From Lachnospiraceae bacterium MC2017 (GTDB lineage Bacteria > Bacillota > Clostridia > Lachnospirales > Lachnospiraceae), in NCBI GenBank assembly GCA_000701625.1, contig KL370803.1, forward strand, positions 62,001 to 126,000: a stretch of 64,000 nucleotides of DNA. Reading direction: 5' to 3'. The notes under the pieces were generated by a model. The model was not told where the DNA came from, did not search any database, and was given only the letters and a program-made list of their open reading frames with translations. Position 1 is the stretch's first letter. Every line of letters begins with the position of its first letter. This document shows positions 37,102-45,418 of this stretch, in pieces. The position numbers were made by a program, and so were the translations under genes.

Positions 37102-38187
37102 ATGATTAAAGAAGCTATCACAAAGATCGTTAACAAGGGTGACCTCACATATGATGAGGCAAAGACAGTAATGAATGAGATCATGAGTGGAGAGACAAGT
37201 CCGACTCAGAATGCAGCTTTTCTTGCAGCTCTTTCAACTAAGAGCACCAAAGCTGAGACCATTGATGAAATTTCCGGATGTGCAGAAGCTATGCGTGACC
37301 TTGCGACTCCTGTTCCTCATCCCGGAATGGAAGTTATGGAGATCGTTGGAACAGGCGGAGACGGAGCTCATACATTCAATATTTCAACAACTTCTGCAAT
37401 GGTAGTTGCTTCCGCCGGAGTGAAAATTGCAAAACATGGTAACAGAGCTGCCTCATCTATGTCCGGTACAGCTGACTGCTTAGAAGCACTTGGCGCAAAT
37501 ATCAATATTGATCCTGATAAAGCATATAAGCTCCTGAAGGAAGTTGGCTTCTGCTTCCTTTTTGCGCAGAAGTATCATAAAGCAATGAAATACGTAGGAC
37601 CTATCCGTAAGGAGCTTGGAATCCGCACAGTATTTAATATCCTTGGACCTATCACAAATCCTGCAAAACCGGAAATGTTCCTCCTCGGTGTATATGATGA
37701 ATATCTTGTTGAGCCTGTTGCAAAAGTACTTGCGTCCCTTGGAGTAAAGAGAGCGCTGGTTGTTTATGGTCAGGACAAAATGGATGAGATCTCATCAAGT
37801 GCACCTACAACTGTCTGTGAGCTTAAGGACGGCTACTACAGAACAAGCGTGATTAAGCCGGAAGACTTTGGTTTAGAGCGCGGCACAAAGGCAGATCTCG
37901 TTGGTGGAACTCCTGACGAAAACGCCCAGATCACTCGTGACATCCTCGCAGGCAAGATACAGGGACCTAAGAGAACAGCCGTACTTATGAATGCAGGTGC
38001 AGCTCTTTTCGTAGCAGGAAAGGCTGATTCAATTGCATCCGGAATCAAACTCGCTGCAGAACTCATCGATAACGGCAACGCATCAAATACGCTGGATCAG
38101 TTTATCAAACTCTCAAATGAGCTTGAAGATGATGCAAATGCAGATATCTGCCTCGAAAATATGGTAAGTTCCGAACATTCTGCTTAA
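37102..38187 (+). CDS. trpD: Anthranilate phosphoribosyltransferase
   Basis: About 361 residues from the ATG at 37102, preceded by AAAAGGAGA; the longer frame from 37075 has no ribosome site. [17 protein letters not shown] binds phosphoribosyl diphosphate and [15 protein letters not shown] follows; both are the family's marks. Transfers phosphoribose to anthranilate. The next tryptophan genes (trpC, trpF, trpB, trpA) do not follow; fbp does. Confidence 0.96.
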   Translation: MIKEAITKIVNKGDLTYDEAKTVMNEIMSGETSPTQNAAFLAALSTKSTKAETIDEISGCAEAMRDLATPVPHPGMEVMEIVGTGGDGAHTFNISTTSAMVVASAGVKIAKHGNRAASSMSGTADCLEALGANINIDPDKAYKLLKEVGFCFLFAQKYHKAMKYVGPIRKELGIRTVFNILGPITNPAKPEMFLLGVYDEYLVEPVAKVLASLGVKRALVVYGQDKMDEISSSAPTTVCELKDGYYRTSVIKPEDFGLERGTKADLVGGTPDENAQITRDILAGKIQGPKRTAVLMNAGAALFVAGKADSIASGIKLAAELIDNGNASNTLDQFIKLSNELEDDANADICLENMVSSEHSA

Positions 38188-38201
38188 TCTAGTGCTTTTT
38201 C

Positions 38202-38233
38202 TTTAGGTACACTTGTGTTACAGTGTACCTAAA
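38202..38233. promoter_or_regulatory. Perfect 12-bp hairpin in trpD-fbp gap
   Basis: TTTAGGTACACT (38202-38213) and AGTGTACCTAAA (38222-38233) around an 8-base loop. No T-run follows on either strand, so it is not a standard terminator; perhaps mRNA end protection or a regulator site. Confidence 0.6.
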
Positions 38234-38242
38234 GAGGGAGGC

Positions 38243-38289
38243 GGTAAGGGCAATTTTTTGATTTTTGGAGAAAATCGAAATTCCTTACC
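38243..38289 (+). promoter_or_regulatory. Leader hairpin adjoining the fbp ribosome site
   Basis: GGTAAGG (38243-38249) and CCTTACC (38283-38289) close a long imperfect stem whose inner part pairs an AATTTTTTGATTTTT stretch with AAAATCGAAATT. It ends 3 bases before AGGAGGAG and could affect fbp translation. Confidence 0.55.
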
Positions 38290-38303
38290 ACTAGGAGGAG
38301 AAG

Positions 38304-40271
38304 ATGGAAAAGAAAAAATATGGGGCATGTCAGTATCTTAGGGTTCTTTCAAAACAATTCCCAAATGTAGCGACCACAGCTACAGAAATAATTAATCTAC
38401 AGTCTATTTTAAGCCTGCCAAAGGGCACAGAGCATTTCCTTTCAGATATACATGGGGAACACGAACAATTTGCCCATGTACTGAAGAATGGCTCTGGTGC
38501 AGTCAAACGCAAAATCGATGAAGAATTTGGCAATATGCTTTCCGAAAAGGAAAAGCGTGATCTCGCCACTCTTATTTATTATCCACAAGAACGAATAAAA
38601 ATGATACAAGAGGCTGGCGCCTGGAATATGGATGATTGGTATGTTGTAATGATCAATCGTCTTATTCAGGTATGTAAAAGTTCGGCCAGCAAATATACCA
38701 GATCAAAGGTGAGAAAGGCTCTTCCAAAAGACTTCGCGTATGTGATTGAAGAGCTAATTACCGGTCGGAGAGATCACGGGGATCAGGAAGCGTATTTTAA
38801 TGAAATCATACATACTGTAATCAGAATTGGAAAAGCACCAGAGCTTATTGTGGCTCTTTCCAACGCTATAAGTCGCTTCGTTGTTGATCATCTGCATATC
38901 GTCGGTGATATATATGACAGAGGACCAGGTCCACACATTTGTATGGATACACTTATGAATTATCATAGTGTTGATATCCAATGGGGAAATCATGATGTGG
39001 TGTGGATGGGAGCTGCGACAGGACATATGGCATGCGTTGCTACAGTACTTCGATTTTCTGCTCGCTATGGCAATCTTGATATTCTGGAGGATGGCTATGG
39101 AATAAATCTGTTGCCGCTTTTTAAATTTGCAATAGATACTTACAAAGAGGATCCATGCGATTGTTTTAAACTGCATTATCGTGAAGGTGAATATGACATA
39201 GCAAATGCTGAGACAGATAGAAAGATGCATAAGGCCATAGCCATAATTCAATTCAAGGTAGAGGGACAGCTAATAAAAGAACATCCGGAGTTCCATATGG
39301 AGGATAGACTTCTACTTGATAAGATGGATTTAACAAGAGGAGTCATTACTATTAATGGTAAAGAATATGAGCTTCTTGATAAGAATTTTCCGACGGTAGA
39401 TCCGGCAGATCCATATGCACTTTCATCAGAAGAAGCAGAGGTGATGGAGAAGCTTCGGGGAGCATTTATCAACTGCGAAAAGCTTCAGGATCATGTAAGA
39501 TTTTTATATCGAAAAGGCGGATTGTATAAGACCTATAATAACAATCTTCTTTTTCATGGATGTGTTCCACTTGATGATAATGGAAGGCTTAAAGAGGTTG
39601 AGCTCTGTGGTAAGAAATATAAAGGAAAGGCACTATATGATGCTCTGGAGCAGGAACTTAGAAGGGGATATTATGCTATAGATCCTGTGGAAAAAAAGCG
39701 TGGCATGGATATGCTCTGGTTCACCTGGTGTCATGCGAATTCCCCTGTGTTTGGCAAGGATAAGATGGCGACCTTTGAACGATATTTTGTTGATGATAAA
39801 GGGCTTCATGCTGAAAAGAAAAATCCTTACTATACCTGGTATGATAAAGAAGAAACTGTGACTATGATCCTGAAGGAGTTTGGTCTCGAATCTCCTGAAA
39901 GTCATATCATAAACGGACATGTTCCGGTGGAAGCAAAAAAGGGAGAACTACCTGTTAAATGCGGTGGAAGGCTTATAGTGATCGATGGCGGTTTTTCCAA
40001 GGCGTATCAGCCGAAAACAGGCATCGCAGGCTACACTCTTACATATAATTCCTATGGCTTTTTACTGGCGGCTCATGAGCCCTTTGAATCTGTTGAAAAA
40101 GCTGTTGAAACCGGAAGTGATATTCACTCCGATACAGTTCTGGTGCAGCATGTGGACAGGAGAAAGACTGTGGCTGACACAGATAACGGGCAGGCGATCA
40201 AAGAAAGCATCGCTGAGCTTGAAGAACTACTAGAGGCATATAGAACAGGACTTTTAGCAGAAAAGGAATAG
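38304..40271 (+). CDS. fbp: Fructose-1,6-bisphosphatase class III
   Basis: 655 residues, usual for the class III (FBPase III) family, AGGAGGAG ribosome site. Metallophosphatase motifs: FLSDIHGEHEQF, VGDIYDRGPGPH, WGNHDVVWMG and, late, IINGHVPV. Hydrolyses fructose 1,6-bisphosphate to fructose 6-phosphate in gluconeogenesis. Synonymous usage seems a little more A/T-ending than trpEGD, not enough to claim transfer. It probably has its own leader, with two hairpins in the 116-base gap. Followed by about 50 bases, then the gene remnant at 40322. Confidence 0.96.
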   Translation: MEKKKYGACQYLRVLSKQFPNVATTATEIINLQSILSLPKGTEHFLSDIHGEHEQFAHVLKNGSGAVKRKIDEEFGNMLSEKEKRDLATLIYYPQERIKMIQEAGAWNMDDWYVVMINRLIQVCKSSASKYTRSKVRKALPKDFAYVIEELITGRRDHGDQEAYFNEIIHTVIRIGKAPELIVALSNAISRFVVDHLHIVGDIYDRGPGPHICMDTLMNYHSVDIQWGNHDVVWMGAATGHMACVATVLRFSARYGNLDILEDGYGINLLPLFKFAIDTYKEDPCDCFKLHYREGEYDIANAETDRKMHKAIAIIQFKVEGQLIKEHPEFHMEDRLLLDKMDLTRGVITINGKEYELLDKNFPTVDPADPYALSSEEAEVMEKLRGAFINCEKLQDHVRFLYRKGGLYKTYNNNLLFHGCVPLDDNGRLKEVELCGKKYKGKALYDALEQELRRGYYAIDPVEKKRGMDMLWFTWCHANSPVFGKDKMATFERYFVDDKGLHAEKKNPYYTWYDKEETVTMILKEFGLESPESHIINGHVPVEAKKGELPVKCGGRLIVIDGGFSKAYQPKTGIAGYTLTYNSYGFLLAAHEPFESVEKAVETGSDIHSDTVLVQHVDRRKTVADTDNGQAIKESIAELEELLEAYRTGLLAEKE

Positions 40272-40321
40272 TACGATTGTCTGATTTATGTGTGATCATT
40301 TTGGGATTAAGGAGATTATCT

Positions 40322-40410
40322 ATGAGGAGAAAAATGTTTTATAGAAAGGCAGCAGAGAGGGTGGAAACGGTTCAAAGAAAAAATACAAATTTACATTAAA
40401 AGTAAAGTAA
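40322..40410 (+). pseudogene. Gutted remnant of a secreted protein gene
   Basis: AAGGAG and ATG at 40322 begin MRRKMFYRKA, resembling the MRRNMF start of the intact gene 2 kb away on the other strand. About 40 bases on, in another frame, 40363-40410 encodes GNGSKKKYKFTLKVK and a stop, near-identical in pattern to that gene's NGTRKKYKLKIKVR end. The simplest reading is a paralogue that lost its whole middle by deletion. The C-terminal match is the stronger evidence; the start match could be chance. Confidence 0.55.
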
Positions 40411-40480
40411 AGTAAAGCAGGAGGCGGTGACTAACCGCCTCCTCTCACCGCACCGTACATAACGCTCGGTATACGGTGCT
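40410..40480 (-). mobile_element. Group II intron 3' remnant (domains V-VI)
   Basis: Read on the minus strand: GCACCGTA...TACGGTGC-type stem (40479-40450) with AGC at its 5' side resembles intron domain V; GTACGGTGCGGTGAGAGGAGG, broken here into its short parts, is the widespread sequence at the V-VI junction; then AGGAGGCGGT / ACCGCCTCCT (40443-40419) makes a domain VI-like hairpin. No reverse transcriptase gene or 5' intron part is present, so this is only a scar. Confidence 0.65.
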
Positions 40481-40500
40481 GTCAATTGCTGACATTCACA

Positions 40501-40546
40501 GACTGATAGGCTGTGGCTAAATAATAAAAGCCATTGTTTATCAGTC
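40501..40546 (+). terminator. Long hairpin with T-rich tail
   Basis: GACTGATAGGCTGTGGCT (40501-40518) pairs with AGCCATTGTTTATCAGTC (40529-40546) with three G-U pairs and one mismatch, then TTTCTTTT. G-U pairs form only in a plus-strand RNA, so it was shaped for that strand. It could end fbp transcription. Confidence 0.55.
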
Positions 40547-40599
40547 TTTCTTTTATCACGGAGCATTTTACCGTTGTCAAAGCCAACTTCTTTACCGTA

Positions 40600-42423
40600 T
40601 TATCTGACCTTGATTTTTAACTTATATTTTTTTCTGGTACCATTTTTATCCGAAAGAGAGTCTGCACCATAAACTGCGTATATCGTCGCATTTCCTTTTT
40701 CTTTTACGGTTAACAATCCGGTTGATTTATCAACCTCTGCCACAGAAGTCTTGGATGAAATCCATACAGGACCTTCTGAAACACCTTCAGAATTGAGATA
40801 ATCTGCAAGATTTACACTTACGGTTGAAGAACTATCAATTTCTATTTTTTTCGAGCTGAAAGACGGTACTTTAACATCAATAGACATAGAACTCACTGTT
40901 GATTTGGATGATCTGTCAATTGCCGAAATAGTTGCCGTACCTGCTTTTTTGCATGTAACAATGCCTTTTTTACTTACTTTTGCAACGTTCTTATCTGAAG
41001 AAGTATACTTAACATTTGATAGGGATCCGAAATAATCATTTAAATCGATTTTTTCGTTGCCAGCGTATACATTGGATGTTCCATTGCTCGAACCATCATA
41101 ACTGGTACCACTGACGTATAAAGTATAGCCATTAGTATCTATAGTTCCATTGTTTGTAAGAGATGTTACATAGGAATCACCCGTAAGCTTCCAGGTGGAG
41201 CCGGAATCAATAGTCATATTTACAGTACCGATACTGTCTGATATTGAATTTCCGCTACCATCCGTAATGACACCGGATGTCTTTCCTTCGAATGTTGATG
41301 AGTTTGCCAGTGAGACAGTAAGTGAAGAGTCTTCTCCTACAAGAATATCTCCTTCAAGCTTTTGCTTTGAAGTGGTAAGAACAGCCTCATTCGAAGCACC
41401 ACTCCAACCATCATCACACACGGAAATAAGTACATTATCATCAGAATTATTAATATTAACATCCGACAGATTGATTTTTGCACTTGTATTTGTTACATGG
41501 AAAGTATGTCCTTTTTTTGAAGTCAGAGTACCTCCTGTCATTGTAAATGAGGATGTTCCGTCAGATGCGTCACCTGATTGCGACTGATATATCATTATCG
41601 TGTCATAAAATTTAGCATTTCCGTTTAATGTCGTATTTGAAGCTGTAAGATCGCAGTCAGTAAGTTTGATAGATCCTGTACCTTCAATACACACGCCCTC
41701 AGATTTATTTGATACAAGCGTAGCATTTGATACATCAACATCAGCAGTAGAATAAATTGCAGGTGATCCTTGACCGTTTGATGTGTATGTTCCTCCATCA
41801 ACATTTACCCAACCACCACCACGATCTGTTCTTATTGGTGCCGATGAACCTCCTTCTGTTGTGATTGTAAGATTTTCAGCATTAGTCGTTCCGCCATAGG
41901 TGGTCATAATTCCACCACTGCCATTACCTGTTGTAGTGATCACAAGGTCTGAAAGATTGACTGTTGTACCGTCTCCCTCTGCATTAGTTGTTCCATTATT
42001 TGCTCCATACGAAAATACTCCGTTAGCTCCGGCTGCATCCGTTGTTACGGTTCCGCCAATAATATTAGTTGTACCGCCACCCTTACACATCACTGCAGAA
42101 TTAGTTCCGTAAAAGCTATATTCATCACTAGCACTGGTACCACCGCTTTTATTCACAGTAGGATTATTCAAAGTAACTGTATCTGAACAGTTTATAAGAA
42201 CAGCATTCTCATCTGCCTGAGTTGAATTATAGCTAACATCTGTGCTTGTAAATTCACTTGTTATTTCTGTTGCTCCACTCCATGAAGGGTCTGATGATGG
42301 TCCACCCGGTGGAGTTGGCATCGCAAATATACTTTCAGAAATATTTGACGAAAGTAAAACTACAGCCGATAAGGTGGCTATTAGCCTGAGATTCTTCCGT
42401 GACATAAACATATTCCTCCTCAT
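40600..42423 (-). CDS. Secreted beta-helix protein with C-terminal Big2 domain
   Basis: 607 residues. Start is either the ATG at 42423 or, better spaced from AGGAGG, one seven codons on (MSRKNLRLIATLSAVVLLSS, signal peptide). A Pro/Gly patch (MPTPPGGPSSDPSW) follows, then a long region (about 60-420) of short Thr/Ser/Gly/Asn-rich strands resembling a right-handed beta-helix: TVTTDAAGANGVFSYG, GGIMTTYGGTTNAENLTI, APIRTDRGGGWVNVDGG. Residues about 460-540 form a bacterial Ig-like (Big2) domain, VTCKKAGTATISA being typical. Probably exported and surface-bound. It is a clear paralogue of the lipoprotein at 53.0-54.5 kb. Function unknown; related proteins carry the label carbohydrate-binding domain. 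Confidence 0.8.
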   Translation of the reverse strand: MRRNMFMSRKNLRLIATLSAVVLLSSNISESIFAMPTPPGGPSSDPSWSGATEITSEFTSTDVSYNSTQADENAVLINCSDTVTLNNPTVNKSGGTSASDEYSFYGTNSAVMCKGGGTTNIIGGTVTTDAAGANGVFSYGANNGTTNAEGDGTTVNLSDLVITTTGNGSGGIMTTYGGTTNAENLTITTEGGSSAPIRTDRGGGWVNVDGGTYTSNGQGSPAIYSTADVDVSNATLVSNKSEGVCIEGTGSIKLTDCDLTASNTTLNGNAKFYDTIMIYQSQSGDASDGTSSFTMTGGTLTSKKGHTFHVTNTSAKINLSDVNINNSDDNVLISVCDDGWSGASNEAVLTTSKQKLEGDILVGEDSSLTVSLANSSTFEGKTSGVITDGSGNSISDSIGTVNMTIDSGSTWKLTGDSYVTSLTNNGTIDTNGYTLYVSGTSYDGSSNGTSNVYAGNEKIDLNDYFGSLSNVKYTSSDKNVAKVSKKGIVTCKKAGTATISAIDRSSKSTVSSMSIDVKVPSFSSKKIEIDSSSTVSVNLADYLNSEGVSEGPVWISSKTSVAEVDKSTGLLTVKEKGNATIYAVYGADSLSDKNGTRKKYKLKIKVR

Positions 42424-42493
42424 AAAATCATCAGTAGTTCGTTTGTCCTTTACATTATTATATTTATTAAACTTTAATATAACCTTAGTAAGT

Positions 42494-42691
42494 ATGTCCT
42501 CTATATTGGGTATTTACGTCAACGATGATTTTGCAGGCATTGCCGAATTCTATGGATTCATAGATAGAATTCATAAGATAAGTATCGGTATCAGACTTTC
42601 AGAGAAATATTGGGGCAGGGGCATTGGTACAAAGACGGTTAGTGCAATGATTAAGTATTTGAAGGATAAAACTAATGATCGAATGTATTAA
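42494..42691 (+). pseudogene. GNAT acetyltransferase fragment
   Basis: An open stretch of 65 codons encodes the middle of a GNAT protein: AGIAEFYGFID and then IGIRLSEKYWGRGIGTK, the acetyl-CoA-binding motif A (R/Q-x-x-G-x-G/A form). The N-terminal part is missing and the stop falls right where sequence matching the gpx 3' end begins (42683), so the normal C-terminal strands are gone. No ribosome site. Confidence 0.7.
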
Positions 42692-42726
42692 ATCTCTTCT
42701 TTGATGTACAGAACTGATATGATAAA
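42683..42726 (+). repeat. Copy of the gpx 3' end
   Basis: 44 bases matching 48540-48583 with two differences (T for C at the seventh base, C for T near base 32). At 48.5 kb these are the last codons of glutathione peroxidase and its downstream DNA; here they follow a truncated acetyltransferase. This marks a recombination or duplication joint. Confidence 0.85.
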
Positions 42727-42727
42727 T

Positions 42728-42764
42728 TGATGATAGGTCAAAAGTACTTTTGGCCCTGTCATCA
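42728..42764. repeat. TGATGN-AGGTCAAAAG palindrome, short copy
   Basis: TGATGATAGGTCAAAAG and CTTTTGGCCCTGTCATCA are arms around TA. It is a compact version of the element at 56773-56886, and its left arm recurs near 33770 before accD. Confidence 0.75.
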
Positions 42765-42797
42765 TACTATTAATTAAACCAAAATGGAGAAAAGAAT

Positions 42798-43325
42798 ATG
42801 ATTCGTAGTGCTGTAGTTAGTGATGCAGAAAGACTTTTAGAAATTTATTCGTATTATGTAGAGAATACGGCAATATCATTTGAATATAAGACGCCGGATT
42901 TAAATGAATTTAGAAATCGTATTGAAAATACCTTAAAAAAATATCCTTATCTCGTTATAGAAGAGAATGGAGTGATCATGGGTTATGCGTACGCCGGTGT
43001 TTTTAAGGGAAGAGCGGCTTATGATCATTGCTGCGAAGTCACGATATATCTGGATCACGATTCAAAAGGAAATGGCTATGGGCGGGCTTTATATAATGCA
43101 CTGGAAAAGGAATTGAAAAAAATTGGAATTATCAATCTATATGCCTGCATCGGAGATCCTATCATCGAAGATGAATATCTGACAAAGAACAGTGAACATT
43201 TCCATCAGCACATGGGTTATACAAAAGTTGGTGATTTCCATAAATGTGGGTACAAATTTGGTCGTTGGTATAACATGATCTGGATGGAAAAGATCATCGG
43301 CGAGTATGAAACTGTAAACATTTGA
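42798..43325 (+). CDS. GNAT N-acetyltransferase, phosphinothricin-acetyltransferase-like
   Basis: 175 residues, GGAG ribosome site. IRSAVVSDAERLLEIYSYYV is the normal opening of the Pat/YncA branch of GNAT enzymes; YLDHDSKGNGYGRALYNAL is the acetyl-CoA motif, and NLYACIGDPIIEDEYLTKNS extends it. FHKCGYKFGRWYNMIWMEK near the end matches the branch. Acetylates an amine substrate in the cytoplasm. Substrate unknown; the Pat name does not imply herbicide resistance. It stands between a GNAT fragment and a two-component system 33 bases downstream. Confidence 0.85.
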   Translation: MIRSAVVSDAERLLEIYSYYVENTAISFEYKTPDLNEFRNRIENTLKKYPYLVIEENGVIMGYAYAGVFKGRAAYDHCCEVTIYLDHDSKGNGYGRALYNALEKELKKIGIINLYACIGDPIIEDEYLTKNSEHFHQHMGYTKVGDFHKCGYKFGRWYNMIWMEKIIGEYETVNI

Positions 43326-43358
43326 TCCGGCAACGTTAGATAAAGCGGAGCGAATTCC

Positions 43359-44048
43359 ATGAAACTATTGCTTGTTGAAGACGAAAAGAGAATGTCTGAA
43401 GCCTTATGCGAAATCCTCAGACAGGAAAAATATGATGTAGATGCATTTTCAGATGGAATAAGCGGACTTGATGCAGCGAGAAGCGGCATATATGATCTGC
43501 TTATTCTTGATGTCATGCTTCCCGGGATAAATGGATTTGATATAGCCCGCACTTCCAGAAAAGAAGGTATACAAACTCCGATATTAATGCTCACTGCCAG
43601 GGCAGACACTGATGATAAAGTAATCGGTCTTGACAGCGGAGCAGATGATTACCTCACAAAGCCGTTTGAGACAAAAGAACTTCTTGCGAGGGTAAGGGCC
43701 TTACTTCGCAGAAATAATATTCAAAATACGGATGATACCGGCAATCTCATCTCCGGAGATCTTAAGTTAGACAGAAGCAGGTCACTTTTGATAAATACTC
43801 AAAGCGGCACTGATGTGCGCCTGTCAGAAAAAGAACTTCATATCATGGAGATATTTCTTGCAAATAAAGGAGCGATCGTCAGTAAGGAACAGCTCGCCGT
43901 TAAGATATGGGGATTTGATAATGAAGCTGAGTATAACAATGTAGAAGTCTATATCTCTTTTACCAGAAAAAAGCTGCAGTTCCTTGGCTCAATGATGGAG
44001 ATCAAGGCAGTACGCGGGCTTGGATATGAATTAAGGAAGAAGGCATAG
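43359..44048 (+). CDS. OmpR/PhoB-type response regulator
   Basis: 229 residues. Receiver domain with LLVEDEKRM acidic pocket, acceptor Asp51 in LLILDVMLPG, T in LMLTAR and K in DYLTKPFE; C-terminal winged-helix (about residues 130-227) with LSEKELHIMEIFLANKG and VEVYISFTRKKL, RGLGYEL. Binds direct repeats of DNA when phosphorylated by the kinase encoded 2 bases downstream. A pair of CTTCAAG repeats, 11 bases apart, precedes the lipoprotein gene that follows, a likely target. Confidence 0.95.
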   Translation: MKLLLVEDEKRMSEALCEILRQEKYDVDAFSDGISGLDAARSGIYDLLILDVMLPGINGFDIARTSRKEGIQTPILMLTARADTDDKVIGLDSGADDYLTKPFETKELLARVRALLRRNNIQNTDDTGNLISGDLKLDRSRSLLINTQSGTDVRLSEKELHIMEIFLANKGAIVSKEQLAVKIWGFDNEAEYNNVEVYISFTRKKLQFLGSMMEIKAVRGLGYELRKKA

Positions 44049-44050
44049 GA

Positions 44051-45319
44051 ATGGTTAAGAAGTTTGGAAACAGACTATTTTCAACTTCACGACGTAAGAT
44101 CACTGCTGCGATCATGGGTTTTACTGCGCTTATTCTTCTTGGAACCCTGCTTACTATCTCAATTACAACTTACAATGCGGTTTACAGGAATGATCAGCGG
44201 ATCCTGGAAATATTTCTTGATGATTACATGAGAGGAAATGGACCCAAAGGTGTCCCGGATGATACGGCAGACGGCCTTGAAAACCGTAGGCTTGCAGACG
44301 CTGCTGTCATGTATCTTGTAGAATTTTCTTCTGATGGCAATGTAACCGGGATATTAAATGATGTTAAGCCTGTGATGAGCGATGGGGCTCTGATACACCT
44401 TGCATCGCAGCTTATTTTAAACGGCAAAATAAGCGGTGTAAGTGGAAGAATGGTCTATCGTATCGCTTCAGATGGATCATCAGGAAAAACATATGCAGTA
44501 ATGATGGACAATACCCTGATAGACAGCAGTATGAAAACACTCATACTGAATACGGTTATATTTGGTGCTATTGCCTTAATAATACTGTTCTTTATCTCTT
44601 TAAGAGCTTCGAAGGAGATAATGAAACCTATCGAAGAGATATATCAAAAACAGAAACAGTTCATTTCTGATGCCGGTCATGAACTAAAAACTCCCATATC
44701 AACGATAAATGCAAATGCCGAACTTCTTAGACGTGAGATAGGAACTAATAAATGGCTTGATAATATCTTTTACGAAAATCAGCGTATGAAAGAACTTGTG
44801 ACAAGTCTTCTGGATCTTTCAAGAACGGAGAACATGGAGACTATACATACGGATGTTGATTTTTCCAGAATAGTTACAGGAGGTATACTTCCGTTTGATT
44901 CCGTTGCTTTTGAAAAGGGGATGCTTTTGGAAAGTGACATAGAAGAAAATATCCATCTGGAAGGTGATGCGAACCAGCTTGGACAGCTGGTTTCGACACT
45001 TTTGGATAATGCAGTTTCCCATGCTGAAAAAACACAAAATGACAATGTGGATCCGTGCAAAGTTTTAGTCACACTGTATGAGAAGAATAAAAATGCTGTG
45101 CTTAAGATATCTAATCCAGGAAAAGAAATCCCCAAAAAGGAAAGAAGCATGATATTTGAGCGCTTTTACAGGACAGACTCGTCCCGTGCGCTTAACGGAC
45201 ACTATGGTCTTGGGCTTGCAATAGCAAAGGCTGTCGTAATAGCCCATGAAGGTGAAATAAGCGTGGATTGTGATAAGGGTATAACAACGTTTATAGTCAG
45301 GATTCCGGTAAAAAAATGA
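44051..45319 (+). CDS. Membrane sensor histidine kinase
   Basis: 422 residues. Two membrane helices (about residues 18-40 and 160-182) bracket an extracellular sensor of about 120 residues, so the signal is outside the cell. Next come HisKA with His210 in SDAGHELKTPISTINANAE (split: H-box SDAGHELKTP), and the HATPase domain with NQLGQLVSTLLDNAVSHA (N-box) and HYGLGLAIAKAV (G-box). No HAMP domain is obvious. Partner of the OmpR-type regulator just upstream. Probably governs the large lipoprotein downstream. Confidence 0.93.
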   Translation: MVKKFGNRLFSTSRRKITAAIMGFTALILLGTLLTISITTYNAVYRNDQRILEIFLDDYMRGNGPKGVPDDTADGLENRRLADAAVMYLVEFSSDGNVTGILNDVKPVMSDGALIHLASQLILNGKISGVSGRMVYRIASDGSSGKTYAVMMDNTLIDSSMKTLILNTVIFGAIALIILFFISLRASKEIMKPIEEIYQKQKQFISDAGHELKTPISTINANAELLRREIGTNKWLDNIFYENQRMKELVTSLLDLSRTENMETIHTDVDFSRIVTGGILPFDSVAFEKGMLLESDIEENIHLEGDANQLGQLVSTLLDNAVSHAEKTQNDNVDPCKVLVTLYEKNKNAVLKISNPGKEIPKKERSMIFERFYRTDSSRALNGHYGLGLAIAKAVVIAHEGEISVDCDKGITTFIVRIPVKK

Positions 45320-45342
45320 AACGGTTATAAATTCTTTAAAAA

Positions 45343-45376
45343 CTTCAAGCTTTCTTCAAGTTTCATTTTATATCAT
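45343..45376 (+). promoter_or_regulatory. Direct repeats CTTCAAG before a -10 box
   Basis: CTTCAAG at 45343-45349 and 45354-45360, 11 bases apart (one helix turn), then TATCAT at 45371-45376, 10 bases after the second repeat. This is the layout of an OmpR/PhoB-type activator site replacing the -35 box. It lies between the kinase gene and the lipoprotein gene. Confidence 0.6.
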
Positions 45377-45418
45377 ATGCCTGTCAAAGATAAACAGCTT
45401 GACCGGAGGCATATATAG

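Noticed and set aside
38754-39251. 165-codon open frame opposite fbp
   Set aside because: Antisense to conserved metallophosphatase motifs; no known domain.
40399-40417. AAAGT triplet as attachment site
   Set aside because: Simple short repeat; no integrase or tRNA nearby.
42798-43325. Antibiotic or herbicide resistance gene
   Set aside because: The Pat-like family is broad and mostly of unknown substrate; nothing nearby supports resistance.
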